DNA of 32,691 bases, taken from positions 1 through 32,691 of the forward strand of contig JAGPKZ010000016.1 in assembly GCA_018053665.1 (NCBI GenBank), written 5' to 3'. The translations under genes were made by a program, and so were the position numbers. The notes beneath the pieces were generated by a model that was given only the letters and a program-made list of their open reading frames with translations, ran no database searches and was not told where the DNA came from. Positions 1-8,191 of the stretch are shown here, in pieces. This DNA is from Prevotella sp. GTDB lineage: Bacteria; Bacteroidota; Bacteroidia; Bacteroidales; Bacteroidaceae. Each line of letters begins with the position of its first letter. Within the stretch, counting starts at the first letter, position 1.

Positions 1-2022
1 TTTAATAACGACAATGTATATAACTTGCCTGCCGATATAAAATTCAAAGACTCCACAAACACATACTACTACACCGAGAATACTGCTGCCGGCAAAAAAT
101 ATGTGGCTAAGAATGCCGATACCAACGACAGTAAATCCTTTGACAGCAAAGAAGAACTGTATAAATACCTAGATATAAAACTACCAGAAGCAGTAAAACC
201 GCAATTCGGTCGTAAGCATGAACGCCACTGGATGGAAATAGACGAAGAGAAAGATACACATCCTGCGACATCGCCAGATGGTAAACTGGAAGCGTATATA
301 GAAGGAGAAAACGTGGTGTTGCACGAAGTAGGCAAACCCTATACCGAGAAACGCATACTAAGTACCGACGGCACACTCTCAAACTATTACTCTGCATGGA
401 TACAATGGTCGCCTGATAGCAAATATATCATGACATGCAAACGCAGACCTGTTGAGAAAAGATATGTATACTATGTTGAATCGTCGCCTGCCGACCAACT
501 ACAACCTATACTTCACAAACAAGAGTATGCTAAACCTGGAGATGAACTTCCTTTCAAAGTGCCTTGTATATTCGATGTGACTACTGGTAAGGAAGTCATT
601 GCATCCACACAACTATTCGACAATCAGTTTAGTCTTGATGCATTCACATGGAGTTCTGACAGCAAAGAAGTTATCTTTGAATACAATGAGCGCGGACACA
701 AAATTTACCGTGTGCTGACCATGTCGGCACAAACTGGTAAGGTGAGAACCATCATAGAAGAGACCGCCGCTACATTTGTAAACTATCCACGCCACTTTCG
801 CTACGACTTCGCCGACACATCCAAGATGATATGGATGAGCGAACGCGATAATTGGAACCATCTGTACCTGTACAACGTGGCAAAAGGTAAGGTCATAAAA
901 CAGATAACAAAAGGAACATGGTGTGTGAGAGAAGTTATAAAGGTAGACGAGAAAACGAATACCATATATTTTTCTGCATGTGGTGTAAATCCTAATGAAG
1001 ATCCTTACCAGATACATTATTATCGCATAGACATGGATGGTAAAAACATGATATGTCTTACACCTGCTGAGGGAAACCATCAGGCAGTATTCAATTATGA
1101 TATGAAATATGTGGTAGACAAATACTCTAAAGCAGACACACCACCTGTTACCGAATTGAGAAGCGGTATAGACGGAAAGATGATTAGCACCATAGCTAAA
1201 GCCGACATATCAAAACTTAAAGAATGCGGATGGGTGGCACCAGAGATATTCAAAGCCAAAGGCAGAGATGGCGTCACGGATATATGGGGAATAATACAAC
1301 GACCAACCAACTTTGATCCAACAAAGAAATACCCTGTGATAGAATATATCTATGCCGGTCCTGGCGATGCCTACACACCCAAGAGTTTTATAGCTTACAA
1401 TTGGAACACCACTGCATTGGCAGAACTGGGATTTATAGTAGTACAAATGGACGGAATGGGTACAGCATGGCGCGGAAAGAAATTTGAAGAACTATGCTAT
1501 AAGAACCTTAAAGACGCTGGTTTCCCTGATAGAGAACTATGGATAAAGGCTGCAGCAGCTAAATACCCTTATATAGATGCCAACAATGTGGGCATTTTCG
1601 GAGCATCGGCAGGTGGACAAGAGAGTACTACAGCAGTGCTTCTGCACGGCGATTTCTATAAAGCAGCCTATTCTAGTTGTGGATGCCAAGACAACCGCAT
1701 GGATAAGATATGGTGGAATGAACTATGGATGGGCTATCCTGTAGACAAGAGTTATGAAGAGTGCAGCAATGTTGTAAATGCCCATAAGTTGCAAGGAGCT
1801 CTGATGCTTGTAGTGGGCGAACTGGATGATAATGTAGATCCATCTTCCACATTTCAGGTGGCTAATGCACTAGAGAAAGCTGGTAAAGACTTTGAATTAG
1901 TTGTGTTGCCAGGTGTACACCACACAATGGGTGAGAAATTTGGAGAGCACAAACGTTTTGACTTCTTTGTGAAAAATCTCTTGAAAGTAACTCCACCTAA
2001 ATGGAATGAAATAACTAAGTAG
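1..2022 (+). CDS. Dipeptidyl-peptidase IV-type S9 serine peptidase (5' truncated)
   Basis: Serine exopeptidase of the prolyl oligopeptidase (S9B, DPP IV) family, which in Bacteroidales removes N-terminal dipeptides, usually Xaa-Pro, in the periplasm or at the cell surface. The reading frame is open from base 1, so the real start and any signal peptide lie outside the window; a TTG at 25 is not a believable start. The N-terminal half has the WSPDSK- and WSSDSKE-type repeats of a DPP IV beta-propeller. The C-terminal alpha/beta-hydrolase domain shows the nucleophile elbow GASAGG (Ser codon 1606-1608), a GELDDNV acid motif (Asp codon near 1828) and GVHHTMG with the catalytic His (1918-1923). About 674 residues are visible, close to full family length. 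Family assignment is firm; substrate preference is inferred. Confidence 0.93.
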   Translation, partial: FNNDNVYNLPADIKFKDSTNTYYYTENTAAGKKYVAKNADTNDSKSFDSKEELYKYLDIKLPEAVKPQFGRKHERHWMEIDEEKDTHPATSPDGKLEAYIEGENVVLHEVGKPYTEKRILSTDGTLSNYYSAWIQWSPDSKYIMTCKRRPVEKRYVYYVESSPADQLQPILHKQEYAKPGDELPFKVPCIFDVTTGKEVIASTQLFDNQFSLDAFTWSSDSKEVIFEYNERGHKIYRVLTMSAQTGKVRTIIEETAATFVNYPRHFRYDFADTSKMIWMSERDNWNHLYLYNVAKGKVIKQITKGTWCVREVIKVDEKTNTIYFSACGVNPNEDPYQIHYYRIDMDGKNMICLTPAEGNHQAVFNYDMKYVVDKYSKADTPPVTELRSGIDGKMISTIAKADISKLKECGWVAPEIFKAKGRDGVTDIWGIIQRPTNFDPTKKYPVIEYIYAGPGDAYTPKSFIAYNWNTTALAELGFIVVQMDGMGTAWRGKKFEELCYKNLKDAGFPDRELWIKAAAAKYPYIDANNVGIFGASAGGQESTTAVLLHGDFYKAAYSSCGCQDNRMDKIWWNELWMGYPVDKSYEECSNVVNAHKLQGALMLVVGELDDNVDPSSTFQVANALEKAGKDFELVVLPGVHHTMGEKFGEHKRFDFFVKNLLKVTPPKWNEITK

Positions 2023-2051
2023 TGAATCGCTTTAATCCAATTTTCTCGCAT

Positions 2052-2124
2052 ATCTGTCAATCTACTATGTCTGCAAAGCTTATAAACACGAGCCCTCTGA
2101 TAGTGTCATAACATATTGACAGAT
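2052..2124. repeat. Spaced inverted repeat downstream of the peptidase gene
   Basis: ATCTGTCAAT at 2052-2061 is the exact reverse complement of ATTGACAGAT at 2115-2124. The pairing continues outward imperfectly: TTCTCG lies just before the left copy and CGAGAA just after the right. The roughly 50-base loop contains TGCAAAGCTTATAAACA, which differs by one base from a segment in the arm of the large palindrome near 12.13 kb. It could be a folded RNA end or a small palindromic repeat element. Confidence 0.5.
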
Positions 2125-2163
2125 AGAAACGAGAAAAAAACAAAAAGGTATTATCAAATTATG

Positions 2164-2192
2164 AGGTTCATCCAATTGTAGGATGAACCTTT
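2164..2192. terminator. Bidirectional hairpin between convergent genes
   Basis: AGGTTCATCC (2164-2173) and GGATGAACCT (2181-2190) form a perfect 10-bp stem with a 7-nt loop. AT-rich sequence follows on both strands. It lies between the convergent peptidase and K+ channel genes, the expected place for a shared terminator. The U-tract is weak on both sides. Confidence 0.6.
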
Positions 2193-2260
2193 AATAATGC
2201 CGTAGCTAATTTTTAAACGACAAATCGGTAATGTCGTTCCTATTTATATTACAATATCTT

Positions 2261-2950
2261 TTATTCGTCCATTTCTTTATTGCTTTTTTCATTATCGTTG
2301 TATTTCACAAAAAGTGAAGCAATGTAAGCTGTGTATGTTCCAAATAGTCCGACACCACTAATCATAAGAATCGTACCGATTATACGCCCCAAATCAGTAA
2401 CAGGATATTTATCTCCATAGCCTACTGTTGTAATTGTTTCCATGCTCCACCATAAAGCATCGCTGGCTGTCTTTATATTGCTTGATGGAGATTTTTCTAC
2501 ACATAGAATGGATATAGATGAAAAAATTGTTAGCAATAATGTGATTAAGAATATCGACATCATCGTGCCTTTTATCTTGCTCTTGAATATATATCTTACG
2601 ATGATCTTTGTAGACCTAAAGGCTCTAAGTATCCTCAATAGTCTTATCAATTTGAATAGTCGTCCATATCTGAGATAACTTATAGCTGGAATACTGGAAA
2701 TTAGGTCAATCCATCCCCAACGCATAAAACGAAGTTTGTTGGGTGCTTGATAGAAACATCGTATAAAGTCTATAAGAAATATTACACAAATTATATTGTC
2801 AATCATGTCTAATAGATTCATGATTCGGCTTGAAAGATGGTAGACTGTAGATATAGACAATGCTGTAAGTACATAGATAGAAAGAACGATGATTACGATG
2901 TCAAAGATGTTAAATTTATAGCTATCTTTTAATGGTGTGTTTGATTTCAT
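2261..2950 (-). CDS. Voltage-gated potassium channel, six-TM type
   Basis: Inner-membrane K+ channel subunit of 229 residues. The selectivity filter TVGYGD is at residues 175-180, between a pore helix (DALWWSMETIT) and a last hydrophobic helix of about 188-212. Residues 94-115 form an arginine-rich S4-like segment with a basic residue every third or fourth position. Earlier hydrophobic segments at about 14-36, 45-65 and 78-92 complete a compact Kv-like fold. No cytosolic RCK or cyclic-nucleotide domain is present, so any gating input would be through voltage. The protein should assemble as a tetramer. It is transcribed alone, converging on the peptidase gene. Ion selectivity follows from the filter; the physiological role is not evident. 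Confidence 0.92.
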   Translation of the reverse strand: MKSNTPLKDSYKFNIFDIVIIVLSIYVLTALSISTVYHLSSRIMNLLDMIDNIICVIFLIDFIRCFYQAPNKLRFMRWGWIDLISSIPAISYLRYGRLFKLIRLLRILRAFRSTKIIVRYIFKSKIKGTMMSIFLITLLLTIFSSISILCVEKSPSSNIKTASDALWWSMETITTVGYGDKYPVTDLGRIIGTILMISGVGLFGTYTAYIASLFVKYNDNEKSNKEMDE

Positions 2951-3163
2951 CTTATTTATGATATTATTTTTATTACATAGTTATTTATATAAACAAAAAA
3001 GGCACTAATAAATAGTTACCTTTCTTAATTATCATTGAATTTGTAGTGGGTCTGACTTGTATAGTCAAAAAGTTTGCACATACAATCAACTTGTACATTA
3101 CTGAAGTTACAATGTACGAAGTATGTTTCTAAGTTATGTTTTTCTATTATTATACATTACTAA

Positions 3164-3988
3164 TTATATTGTTTGGCAATCCCTACAATAATATATGCTA
3201 CCACCCAGATATGCCTCTTTTATGATTTTGCCTCCACACCTTGGGCACAGCTCGTGGCACGTGTTTTTAGACAATATGCAATGATATCCACCGGGATTGC
3301 CAAGAAGGTCTTTCTCTGTGTCTCTTCCTCCTTGTGAAATCATATTTTCAAGAGTTTCTTTAATCGCGACAAACAAAGTCTGTTCATCTTTATCAGACAA
3401 CGTGTTTATCTTGCGTTTAGGATTTATGCCAGCGTTAAACAGTATATCCTGCAACACGCCATTACCTAATCCGGGTATTCTTTGTTCTGTAGCCAGAAGC
3501 GCCTTAACAGAAATGTTTTTGCCAACATCTGTAATCATCTTATGAAAGAAATTGATATCAAATCTTTTATCCAGAGGTGATAACTTATCTCGACTACCAC
3601 AATAATACGGATAATCAAAAGTACCCTTAAAAGCAAAAATACCGCCGTACATAGCCACCGTGAAAACAACATAAGTACTATCATCAAAAACAACTAGCAA
3701 CTGAAACTTTTGTGGACACTTATCTGCCTTTTGGAAATACTTCATATTTGTTCCATCGCTAATAGCAAGGTGTGTTTCTTGATCAAAACAGATATCAATA
3801 TAACATCCAAATCCCTTCACATTCTCAACTTTTCTTCCTACTAATATTGAAGAATACAATAGTGGATCTCCATGATACCATGCAAAGCGATGGGGATTGG
3901 TAGCATTGATAACATCAACGATAACCTTTCCACGCAGTATGTTTTCAGCACGCGAAGCAAATACTTTAGATTCAGGTATTTCAATCAT
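3164..3988 (-). CDS. Fpg/Nei-family DNA glycosylase-like protein lacking the N-terminal proline
   Basis: 274-residue member of the formamidopyrimidine-DNA glycosylase/endonuclease VIII family, which excises oxidised bases. The helix-two-turn-helix DNA-binding region lies around residues 162-192 (IPGLGNGVLQ). A C-terminal zinc finger is intact, with CxxC pairs at C248/C251 and C268/C271. The N-terminus reads MIEIPES, whereas active Fpg/Nei enzymes have MPELPE. The catalytic proline is therefore replaced by Ile, although the glutamate is retained. Related proteins with this N-terminus are commonly annotated endonuclease VIII, so this is probably a divergent subfamily whose lyase chemistry may differ or be absent. 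It lies 66 bp downstream of the GNAT pair on the same strand and may be cotranscribed with it. Confidence 0.85.
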   Translation of the reverse strand: MIEIPESKVFASRAENILRGKVIVDVINATNPHRFAWYHGDPLLYSSILVGRKVENVKGFGCYIDICFDQETHLAISDGTNMKYFQKADKCPQKFQLLVVFDDSTYVVFTVAMYGGIFAFKGTFDYPYYCGSRDKLSPLDKRFDINFFHKMITDVGKNISVKALLATEQRIPGLGNGVLQDILFNAGINPKRKINTLSDKDEQTLFVAIKETLENMISQGGRDTEKDLLGNPGGYHCILSKNTCHELCPRCGGKIIKEAYLGGSIYYCRDCQTI

Positions 3989-4054
3989 CTTATATAAGTA
4001 TATAATTAAAAATCATTTATCGCTATTTTCCCTTATGATGATAGTTTGTATTCC

Positions 4055-4585
4055 TTATTTGTCTTTACTCTTTACCAAAGAATAACATTCTACATCTAAA
4101 ACTTTACCATCATATCTTTTCTCGCCCTGACGTAGGCAACCTTCATATTCAAATCCACATTTCTGAATGACTCTTCGCGAACGAGGATTAATGGAATAGC
4201 AGGTGCAAGAAATCATACTAATAGCCAATTCACTAAAGCCATATTCTATAACAGCCTTAGCAGCTTCTGTCATAAGTCCTTTACCCCAATAGTGCTCAGA
4301 CATTGCATAGCCTAGCATCAACACTTCTGGATTGTTGCGATGATGATCTGGTACCAAGCCGATACTGCCAATCATTTTACCAGAAGATTTAAGAACCATT
4401 CCAAATATATTATCTTTATCGATAAATACAGCTTTCATGATTGCTCTTGTCTCTTCTATATCCTTATGAGGTTTCCAGCCCGCAGCCGGACCAACATTCT
4501 GCTCTTTGCCATATTCGAAAATATCGCTAGCATCATCTTTATTTATCGGACGTAATATCAAACGTTCAGTTTCAAGTGTTTCCAT
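4055..4585 (-). CDS. GNAT-family N-acetyltransferase, RimJ/RimL-like
   Basis: 176-residue acetyl-CoA-dependent N-acetyltransferase. It begins with the ETERLILRPI motif typical of the RimJ/RimL group (Pfam Acetyltransf_3). The acetyl-CoA pyrophosphate loop is YWGKGLMTEA near residues 98-107, and the C-terminal motif NPRSRRVIQKCGF follows. The start codon overlaps the stop of the upstream GNAT gene as TAATG, which implies translational coupling. Members of this group acetylate N-terminal or small-molecule amines; the substrate cannot be told from the sequence. Confidence 0.88.
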   Translation of the reverse strand: METLETERLILRPINKDDASDIFEYGKEQNVGPAAGWKPHKDIEETRAIMKAVFIDKDNIFGMVLKSSGKMIGSIGLVPDHHRNNPEVLMLGYAMSEHYWGKGLMTEAAKAVIEYGFSELAISMISCTCYSINPRSRRVIQKCGFEYEGCLRQGEKRYDGKVLDVECYSLVKSKDK

Positions 4586-5049
4586 TATTTATTATTTTCT
4601 ATATTCTTTTTCATACAAACAGAACTGTCTAAATCAGCATAAGGACCATAATTCTCGATATATGAAAAACCGCACGAAGTATATAGTGCCTGCGCACTCT
4701 TCATTGGTAAACCTGTTTCTAGCATCAATATTTTATATCCTTCTGCCTTTGCCAGATGTTCTATTTCTGAAATAATTCTACGAGCATATCCACGACGTCT
4801 AAACTCATCAGCGACAAATACACGCTTTACTTCAGCCGTATCTTTATCTACTTTTTTTATGCCACCACAACCGATTAGTTTTTCTCCATCTATGAGTAAG
4901 ATGACATCATCAATATCCACCAACGCATTATGTTGATTATACTTTTTCTGCTGCTTTTCTTCTCCTATTGCATCATTGAGATAATTATCTAACATACAAC
5001 ACAACTTCCTAAATCGGCTATCGGCGCTATTTGTCTTAATAATGTTCAT
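4585..5049 (-). CDS. GNAT-family N-acetyltransferase
   Basis: 154-residue acetyltransferase with the canonical GNAT core: VKRVFVADEFRRRGYA supplies the R/Q-x-x-G-x-A acetyl-CoA loop, and the YTSCGF segment matches the last core strand and helix. It is the first gene of a minus-strand pair, its stop overlapping the next start by one base. A probable -7 box lies about 80 bp upstream. No substrate can be inferred. The two adjacent GNAT proteins are quite different from each other, so this is not a recent tandem duplication. Confidence 0.85.
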   Translation of the reverse strand: MNIIKTNSADSRFRKLCCMLDNYLNDAIGEEKQQKKYNQHNALVDIDDVILLIDGEKLIGCGGIKKVDKDTAEVKRVFVADEFRRRGYARRIISEIEHLAKAEGYKILMLETGLPMKSAQALYTSCGFSYIENYGPYADLDSSVCMKKNIENNK

Positions 5050-5127
5050 GCCATTCTTCTTTTATTATCATTTAATGCGGTAAAACATTCTTTACATCAT
5101 GCATCAAATAAGTTACCATATTATTTG

Positions 5128-5135
5128 CAAAGATA
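5128..5135 (-). promoter_or_regulatory. -7 box for the GNAT operon
   Basis: Read on the minus strand this is TATCTTTG, matching the Bacteroidetes TAnnTTTG -7 consensus. It lies about 80 bp upstream of the first GNAT start codon. Confidence 0.55.
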
Positions 5136-5353
5136 CAAAATTTACAGTAAAATGCAATTAATGAGTATAAAACATATATGGAAAATAAAATTTAAAAATA
5201 GGTTATTGAACGAAATTGGAAGATGATGAAATGCAACTTTAATGTGTTGTCGCAATAATTGAATGCATAAATCTTCTGTTGCAATATACTCAGCTCGGAT
5301 TGTATTATACAATGTTATAAATTATAAAAAGATAGTAGATTATTGTCGATATA

Positions 5354-5385
5354 TTTGCAAAATAAAAATATTGTTCGTACGTTTG
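5354..5385 (+). promoter_or_regulatory. Promoter of the ars operon
   Basis: A TTTG -33 element (5354-5357) is followed after exactly 20 bp by TACGTTTG (5378-5385), a perfect TAnnTTTG -7 box. Transcription should begin near 5392, only about 10 nt before the ATG at 5401. A second TATATTTG at 5350-5357 overlaps the -33 element but is less well placed. Confidence 0.72.
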
Positions 5386-5397
5386 CGAACAATATTT
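5366..5397. promoter_or_regulatory. Predicted ArsR operator
   Basis: AAATATTGTTCG (5366-5377) and CGAACAATATTT (5386-5397) form a perfect 12-bp dyad. The 8-bp spacer between the arms is exactly the -7 box TACGTTTG. A repressor dimer bound here would cover the -7 element and start point, so arsenite release of ArsR would switch the operon on. This is the expected arrangement for autoregulated ArsR but has not been tested here. Confidence 0.75.
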
Positions 5398-5400
5398 GAT

Positions 5401-5733
5401 ATGAAGATGGAAAAAGATAAAAGTTATACAGTAAAGCAAGAACAACTCGCACGGTTTGCCAAAGCTTTAGGTCATCCGGCAAGAATCGCTATTATGCAGT
5501 TCTTGGCAAAGCAAGAAACATGCTATTTTGGTGACATACATGAAGAACTACCAATTGCGAAAGCTACCGTTTCTCAGCATCTTAAGGAACTTAAAAATGC
5601 TGGGTTAATACAGGGACAAATTGAAACTCCAAAGGTGAAGTATTGTATCAACAAAGAGAATTGGAAGCTTGCTCAGGAATTGTTCAATGAGTTTATGGTG
5701 CAATGTATCTGCAAAAAAAAGAATTGCTGTTAA
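5401..5733 (+). CDS. arsR: ArsR/SmtB-family arsenic-responsive repressor
   Basis: 110-residue winged-helix repressor and first gene of the arsenic operon. The helix-turn-helix is in [20 protein letters not shown], the classic ArsR recognition helix. A cysteine sits at ETCYFGDI, where ArsR proteins carry the ELCVCDL metalloid site, and the C-terminus is cysteine rich ([10 protein letters not shown]), possibly supplying further thiol ligands. The frame is open back to an ATG at 5263, but the promoter and operator lie at 5354-5397, so translation must begin at ATG 5401 or 5407. It is followed by a 78-bp gap and then a tightly packed gene series. Repression relieved by trivalent arsenic is inferred from the family. 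Confidence 0.9.
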   Translation: MKMEKDKSYTVKQEQLARFAKALGHPARIAIMQFLAKQETCYFGDIHEELPIAKATVSQHLKELKNAGLIQGQIETPKVKYCINKENWKLAQELFNEFMVQCICKKKNCC

Positions 5734-5811
5734 TGCATCTCTTTTTTTATATACATATTGATCGTTGTTTTGCGAAATACGATTATAGATAATATTAAAT
5801 AATAATACATT

Positions 5812-6048
5812 ATGGAAATAAAAATTTTAGGAACAGGTTGCAGCAGTTGCAAGGCACTGTATGCAACAGTAGAGAGAGTGATAAAAGACATGGACATTGA
5901 TGCTGTGTTGGTAAAAGAAGAAGATTTGGAAAAAATCATGTCTTATAATGTAATGTCGCTTCCGGCATTGGTAATAGACGGTAAAGTTGTAGCCAAGGGA
6001 CGTATTACAGAGAGTGAAATAAAAAATATTCTAACTATAAACAAATAA
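5812..6048 (+). CDS. Small thioredoxin-like redox-active disulfide protein, ArsE-like
   Basis: 78-residue cytosolic protein of the glutaredoxin-like 'small redox-active disulfide protein 2' family. It starts MEIKILGTGCSSCKAL, giving a CxxC site at C10/C13, and has the cis-proline loop MSLPALVIDGKVV. In Bacteroides ars operons a gene of this position and size is called arsE; assigning it here rests on context. It lies 5 bp upstream of the arsF-like gene and is presumably cotranscribed from the ars promoter. It may pass electrons to, or carry metalloid for, the downstream ArsF/ArsG pair. The biochemical role is inferred. Confidence 0.8.
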   Translation: MEIKILGTGCSSCKALYATVERVIKDMDIDAVLVKEEDLEKIMSYNVMSLPALVIDGKVVAKGRITESEIKNILTINK

Positions 6049-6053
6049 GAAGT

Positions 6054-6476
6054 ATGAAACGTGTTATTATAATGTCCCTATTGGGCTTGATTTGCTTTAC
6101 AAGTGTTAATGCACAAACAAAGAAAGTTGTAAAACCGACCAAAGCTACTGTTGAAGTTTTGTATTTTCACAGCAAGCAACGTTGCCCCACATGTATAGCA
6201 GTAGGAACATATTCTAAAGAAGTGGTAGATAAGGATTTTGCTGCTCAGGTGAAAAGTGGTGCGGTAAAGTTTAAGGAAATTGATATTTCAACTCCCCAAG
6301 GAGAGAAATTGGCCGATAGATATCACGTAACATGGTCGTCTTTGTATGTGAATAGGTGGCAGAACGGTAAAGAGGGTAGAAACGATATGACTAATTTTGG
6401 TTTTGAAAATGCCCGTACTAATACTTTGGCTTTTAAGAGCGGGTTAAAAAACAAGATCAGTAAGCTATTAAAATAG
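6054..6476 (+). CDS. arsF: Exported thioredoxin-fold protein, ArsF family
   Basis: 140-residue protein with a cleavable signal peptide (residues 1-20, ending TSVNA|Q) and a thioredoxin-like fold whose CxxC is in KQRCPTCIAV (C44/C47). Size, CPTC site and position before a CcdA-like membrane protein match the ArsF family of Bacteroidetes arsenic operons, which works with ArsG against trivalent organoarsenicals. The predicted location is periplasmic. It lies 5 bp after the small redox gene and 9 bp before arsG. The reductase role is family knowledge, not shown by the sequence. Confidence 0.82.
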   Translation: MKRVIIMSLLGLICFTSVNAQTKKVVKPTKATVEVLYFHSKQRCPTCIAVGTYSKEVVDKDFAAQVKSGAVKFKEIDISTPQGEKLADRYHVTWSSLYVNRWQNGKEGRNDMTNFGFENARTNTLAFKSGLKNKISKLLK

Positions 6477-6485
6477 CAGAAGATA

Positions 6486-7196
6486 ATGATGGATTTCTTA
6501 CAACAGATATTGGACAATAGCAATATTCCGATTGTTACTGCTTTTGTCTTAGGCTTGCTCACGGCTATCAGTCCTTGTCCATTAGCAACCAATATAACCG
6601 CTGTTGGCTTTATAGGTCGTGATATAGAGAGCAAACGCCGCATCTTCTTGAACGGCATTCTGTATACGGCAGGACGAATGGTGGCGTATTCGGTGCTGGG
6701 AGCTATATTGATATATATACTCCGAAGTGGTTCCGATATGTTTTCGATTCAAAAAGGGGTGAGTCAATGGGGAGAAATGCTCATCGCTCCGGCCATGTTG
6801 CTCATCGGACTGTTTATGTTGTTCGGTGATAAGCTGCGGCTTCCAAAATTTGGGTTCTCGGGAAATATAAAATCTGAGAAGCTGAAGGGCGTATGGGGAA
6901 GTTTGCTTCTGGGTATGCTTTTCGCAATGGCTTTCTGTCCCACGAGTGGTGTGCTTTACTTCGGGATGTTGATACCCCTGTCGGCTCAAGCCACCGGTGG
7001 ATACATGTTACCAATTGTATTTGCTTTTGCTACAGGACTTCCTGTGATACTTGTAGCGTGGCTGCTAGCCTATAGCATGGCAGGAGTTGGCAAGTTTTAT
7101 AACCGAATGAAGATATTCCAGAAATGGTTTAATATGATTGTCGCTATCTTATTCATCTTAGTGGGACTCTATTACGCATATACATTTTATCTGTAG
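6486..7196 (+). CDS. arsG: CcdA/DsbD-like membrane protein, ArsG family
   Basis: 236-residue inner-membrane protein with about six hydrophobic helices, resembling the membrane electron carriers CcdA and DsbD. Two conserved cysteines sit in helix motifs TAISPCPLAT (C31) and AMAFCPTSGV (near residue 150), the pair that relays reducing equivalents in that family. Proteins like this next to ArsF are classified as ArsG aromatic-arsenical efflux permeases. Whether ArsG pumps arsenicals or moves electrons to ArsF is not settled by the sequence. An in-frame ATG at 6489 is an alternative start. Confidence 0.82.
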   Translation: MMDFLQQILDNSNIPIVTAFVLGLLTAISPCPLATNITAVGFIGRDIESKRRIFLNGILYTAGRMVAYSVLGAILIYILRSGSDMFSIQKGVSQWGEMLIAPAMLLIGLFMLFGDKLRLPKFGFSGNIKSEKLKGVWGSLLLGMLFAMAFCPTSGVLYFGMLIPLSAQATGGYMLPIVFAFATGLPVILVAWLLAYSMAGVGKFYNRMKIFQKWFNMIVAILFILVGLYYAYTFYL

Positions 7197-7216
7197 AATT
7201 TTTAAACAAAAATATT

Positions 7217-8185
7217 ATGTTACAACAATTTGCCGACTGGCTTACATACAGTCTGTTAGGGCTTGATGCGCAGTCACGCGTAGGTTCGGCAGTAGATTTC
7301 TTCTTTTATGATACGACGAAGATCTTAATTCTTCTGTTCATTATCAGTTCGATTATGGGAGTTATAAATGCCTATTTTCCGATTGACCGTCTACGTAATT
7401 ATCTCACAACACATAAGTTGTTTGGACTACAGTATTTTTTTGCGTCGTTATTTGGTGCTATTACTCCATTCTGTTCATGTTCGTCAATACCTTTGTTTAT
7501 TGGTTTTGTGAAAGGCGGAATACCTCTTGGCGTGACATTTGCTTTTCTTATAACTTCGCCTCTGGTAAATGAGGTTGCTGTGGCGATGTTTCTAGGTACG
7601 TTTGGGCTAAAGATTACTCTCATCTATGTTGTCAGCGGTATGTTGCTCGGAATGATTGGAGGCTTCGTCTTAGGCAAAATGAAATTGGAAAACTATCTGA
7701 GTGATTGGGTAAAGAATATCCAAAAATCATCTGTGGCGGAGACTGCAAAATGGGAAGCCGAGAAGATAACTTTTATCAATCGATTGCCTGGTATACTTAG
7801 AGACTCTTGGGGAATTGTAAAAGGGGTGCTATTGTATGTAATTATTGGTATTGCTATCGGAGCTGCTATTCACGGCTATGTGCCCGAAGGATTTTTTCAG
7901 CACTATATGTCAAAGGACAGTTGGTTTGCCGTACCGCTGTCGGTAATATTGGGTGTACCCATGTATGCTAATGCGGCGGGTATTGTTCCTGTGATAGAAG
8001 TATTTGTGGCAAAAGGTGTCCCTATCGGTACTGCTCTTGCTTTTATGATGGCTGTAGTAGGGCTGTCGCTACCAGAGGCAACTCTTCTGAAGAAAGTGAT
8101 GACATGGCGTCTAATAGGAATCTTCTTTGGTACTATCACGCTGTTTATCATTTTACTTGGATATTTGTATAATATAATTTTGTAG
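7217..8185 (+). CDS. arsP: ArsP-type permease (organoarsenical efflux)
   Basis: 322-residue membrane permease of the ArsP/DUF318 family with about eight to ten helices in two related halves. The first half carries TPFCSCSSIP with C86 and C88, cysteines typical of this family. The second half carries GVPMYANAAGIVPV and a matching GLSLPEATLL helix. ArsP proteins export trivalent methylarsenite and aromatic arsenicals such as roxarsone; related permeases have also been annotated for Cu or Zn. The position inside an ars operon, 20 bp after arsG and 6 bp before arsC, favours the arsenic role. Confidence 0.85.
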   Translation: MLQQFADWLTYSLLGLDAQSRVGSAVDFFFYDTTKILILLFIISSIMGVINAYFPIDRLRNYLTTHKLFGLQYFFASLFGAITPFCSCSSIPLFIGFVKGGIPLGVTFAFLITSPLVNEVAVAMFLGTFGLKITLIYVVSGMLLGMIGGFVLGKMKLENYLSDWVKNIQKSSVAETAKWEAEKITFINRLPGILRDSWGIVKGVLLYVIIGIAIGAAIHGYVPEGFFQHYMSKDSWFAVPLSVILGVPMYANAAGIVPVIEVFVAKGVPIGTALAFMMAVVGLSLPEATLLKKVMTWRLIGIFFGTITLFIILLGYLYNIIL

Positions 8186-8191
8186 AAGCAT

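Noticed and set aside
25-27. TTG at 25 as the start of the S9 peptidase
   Set aside because: The frame is open to the window edge and a DPP IV-type protein should have a signal peptide and more N-terminal propeller, so the start is upstream.
3088-3122. Hairpin GTACATT/AATGTAC downstream of the Fpg-like gene
   Set aside because: The stem is only 7 bp with a long loop and no T-run, too weak to call a terminator.
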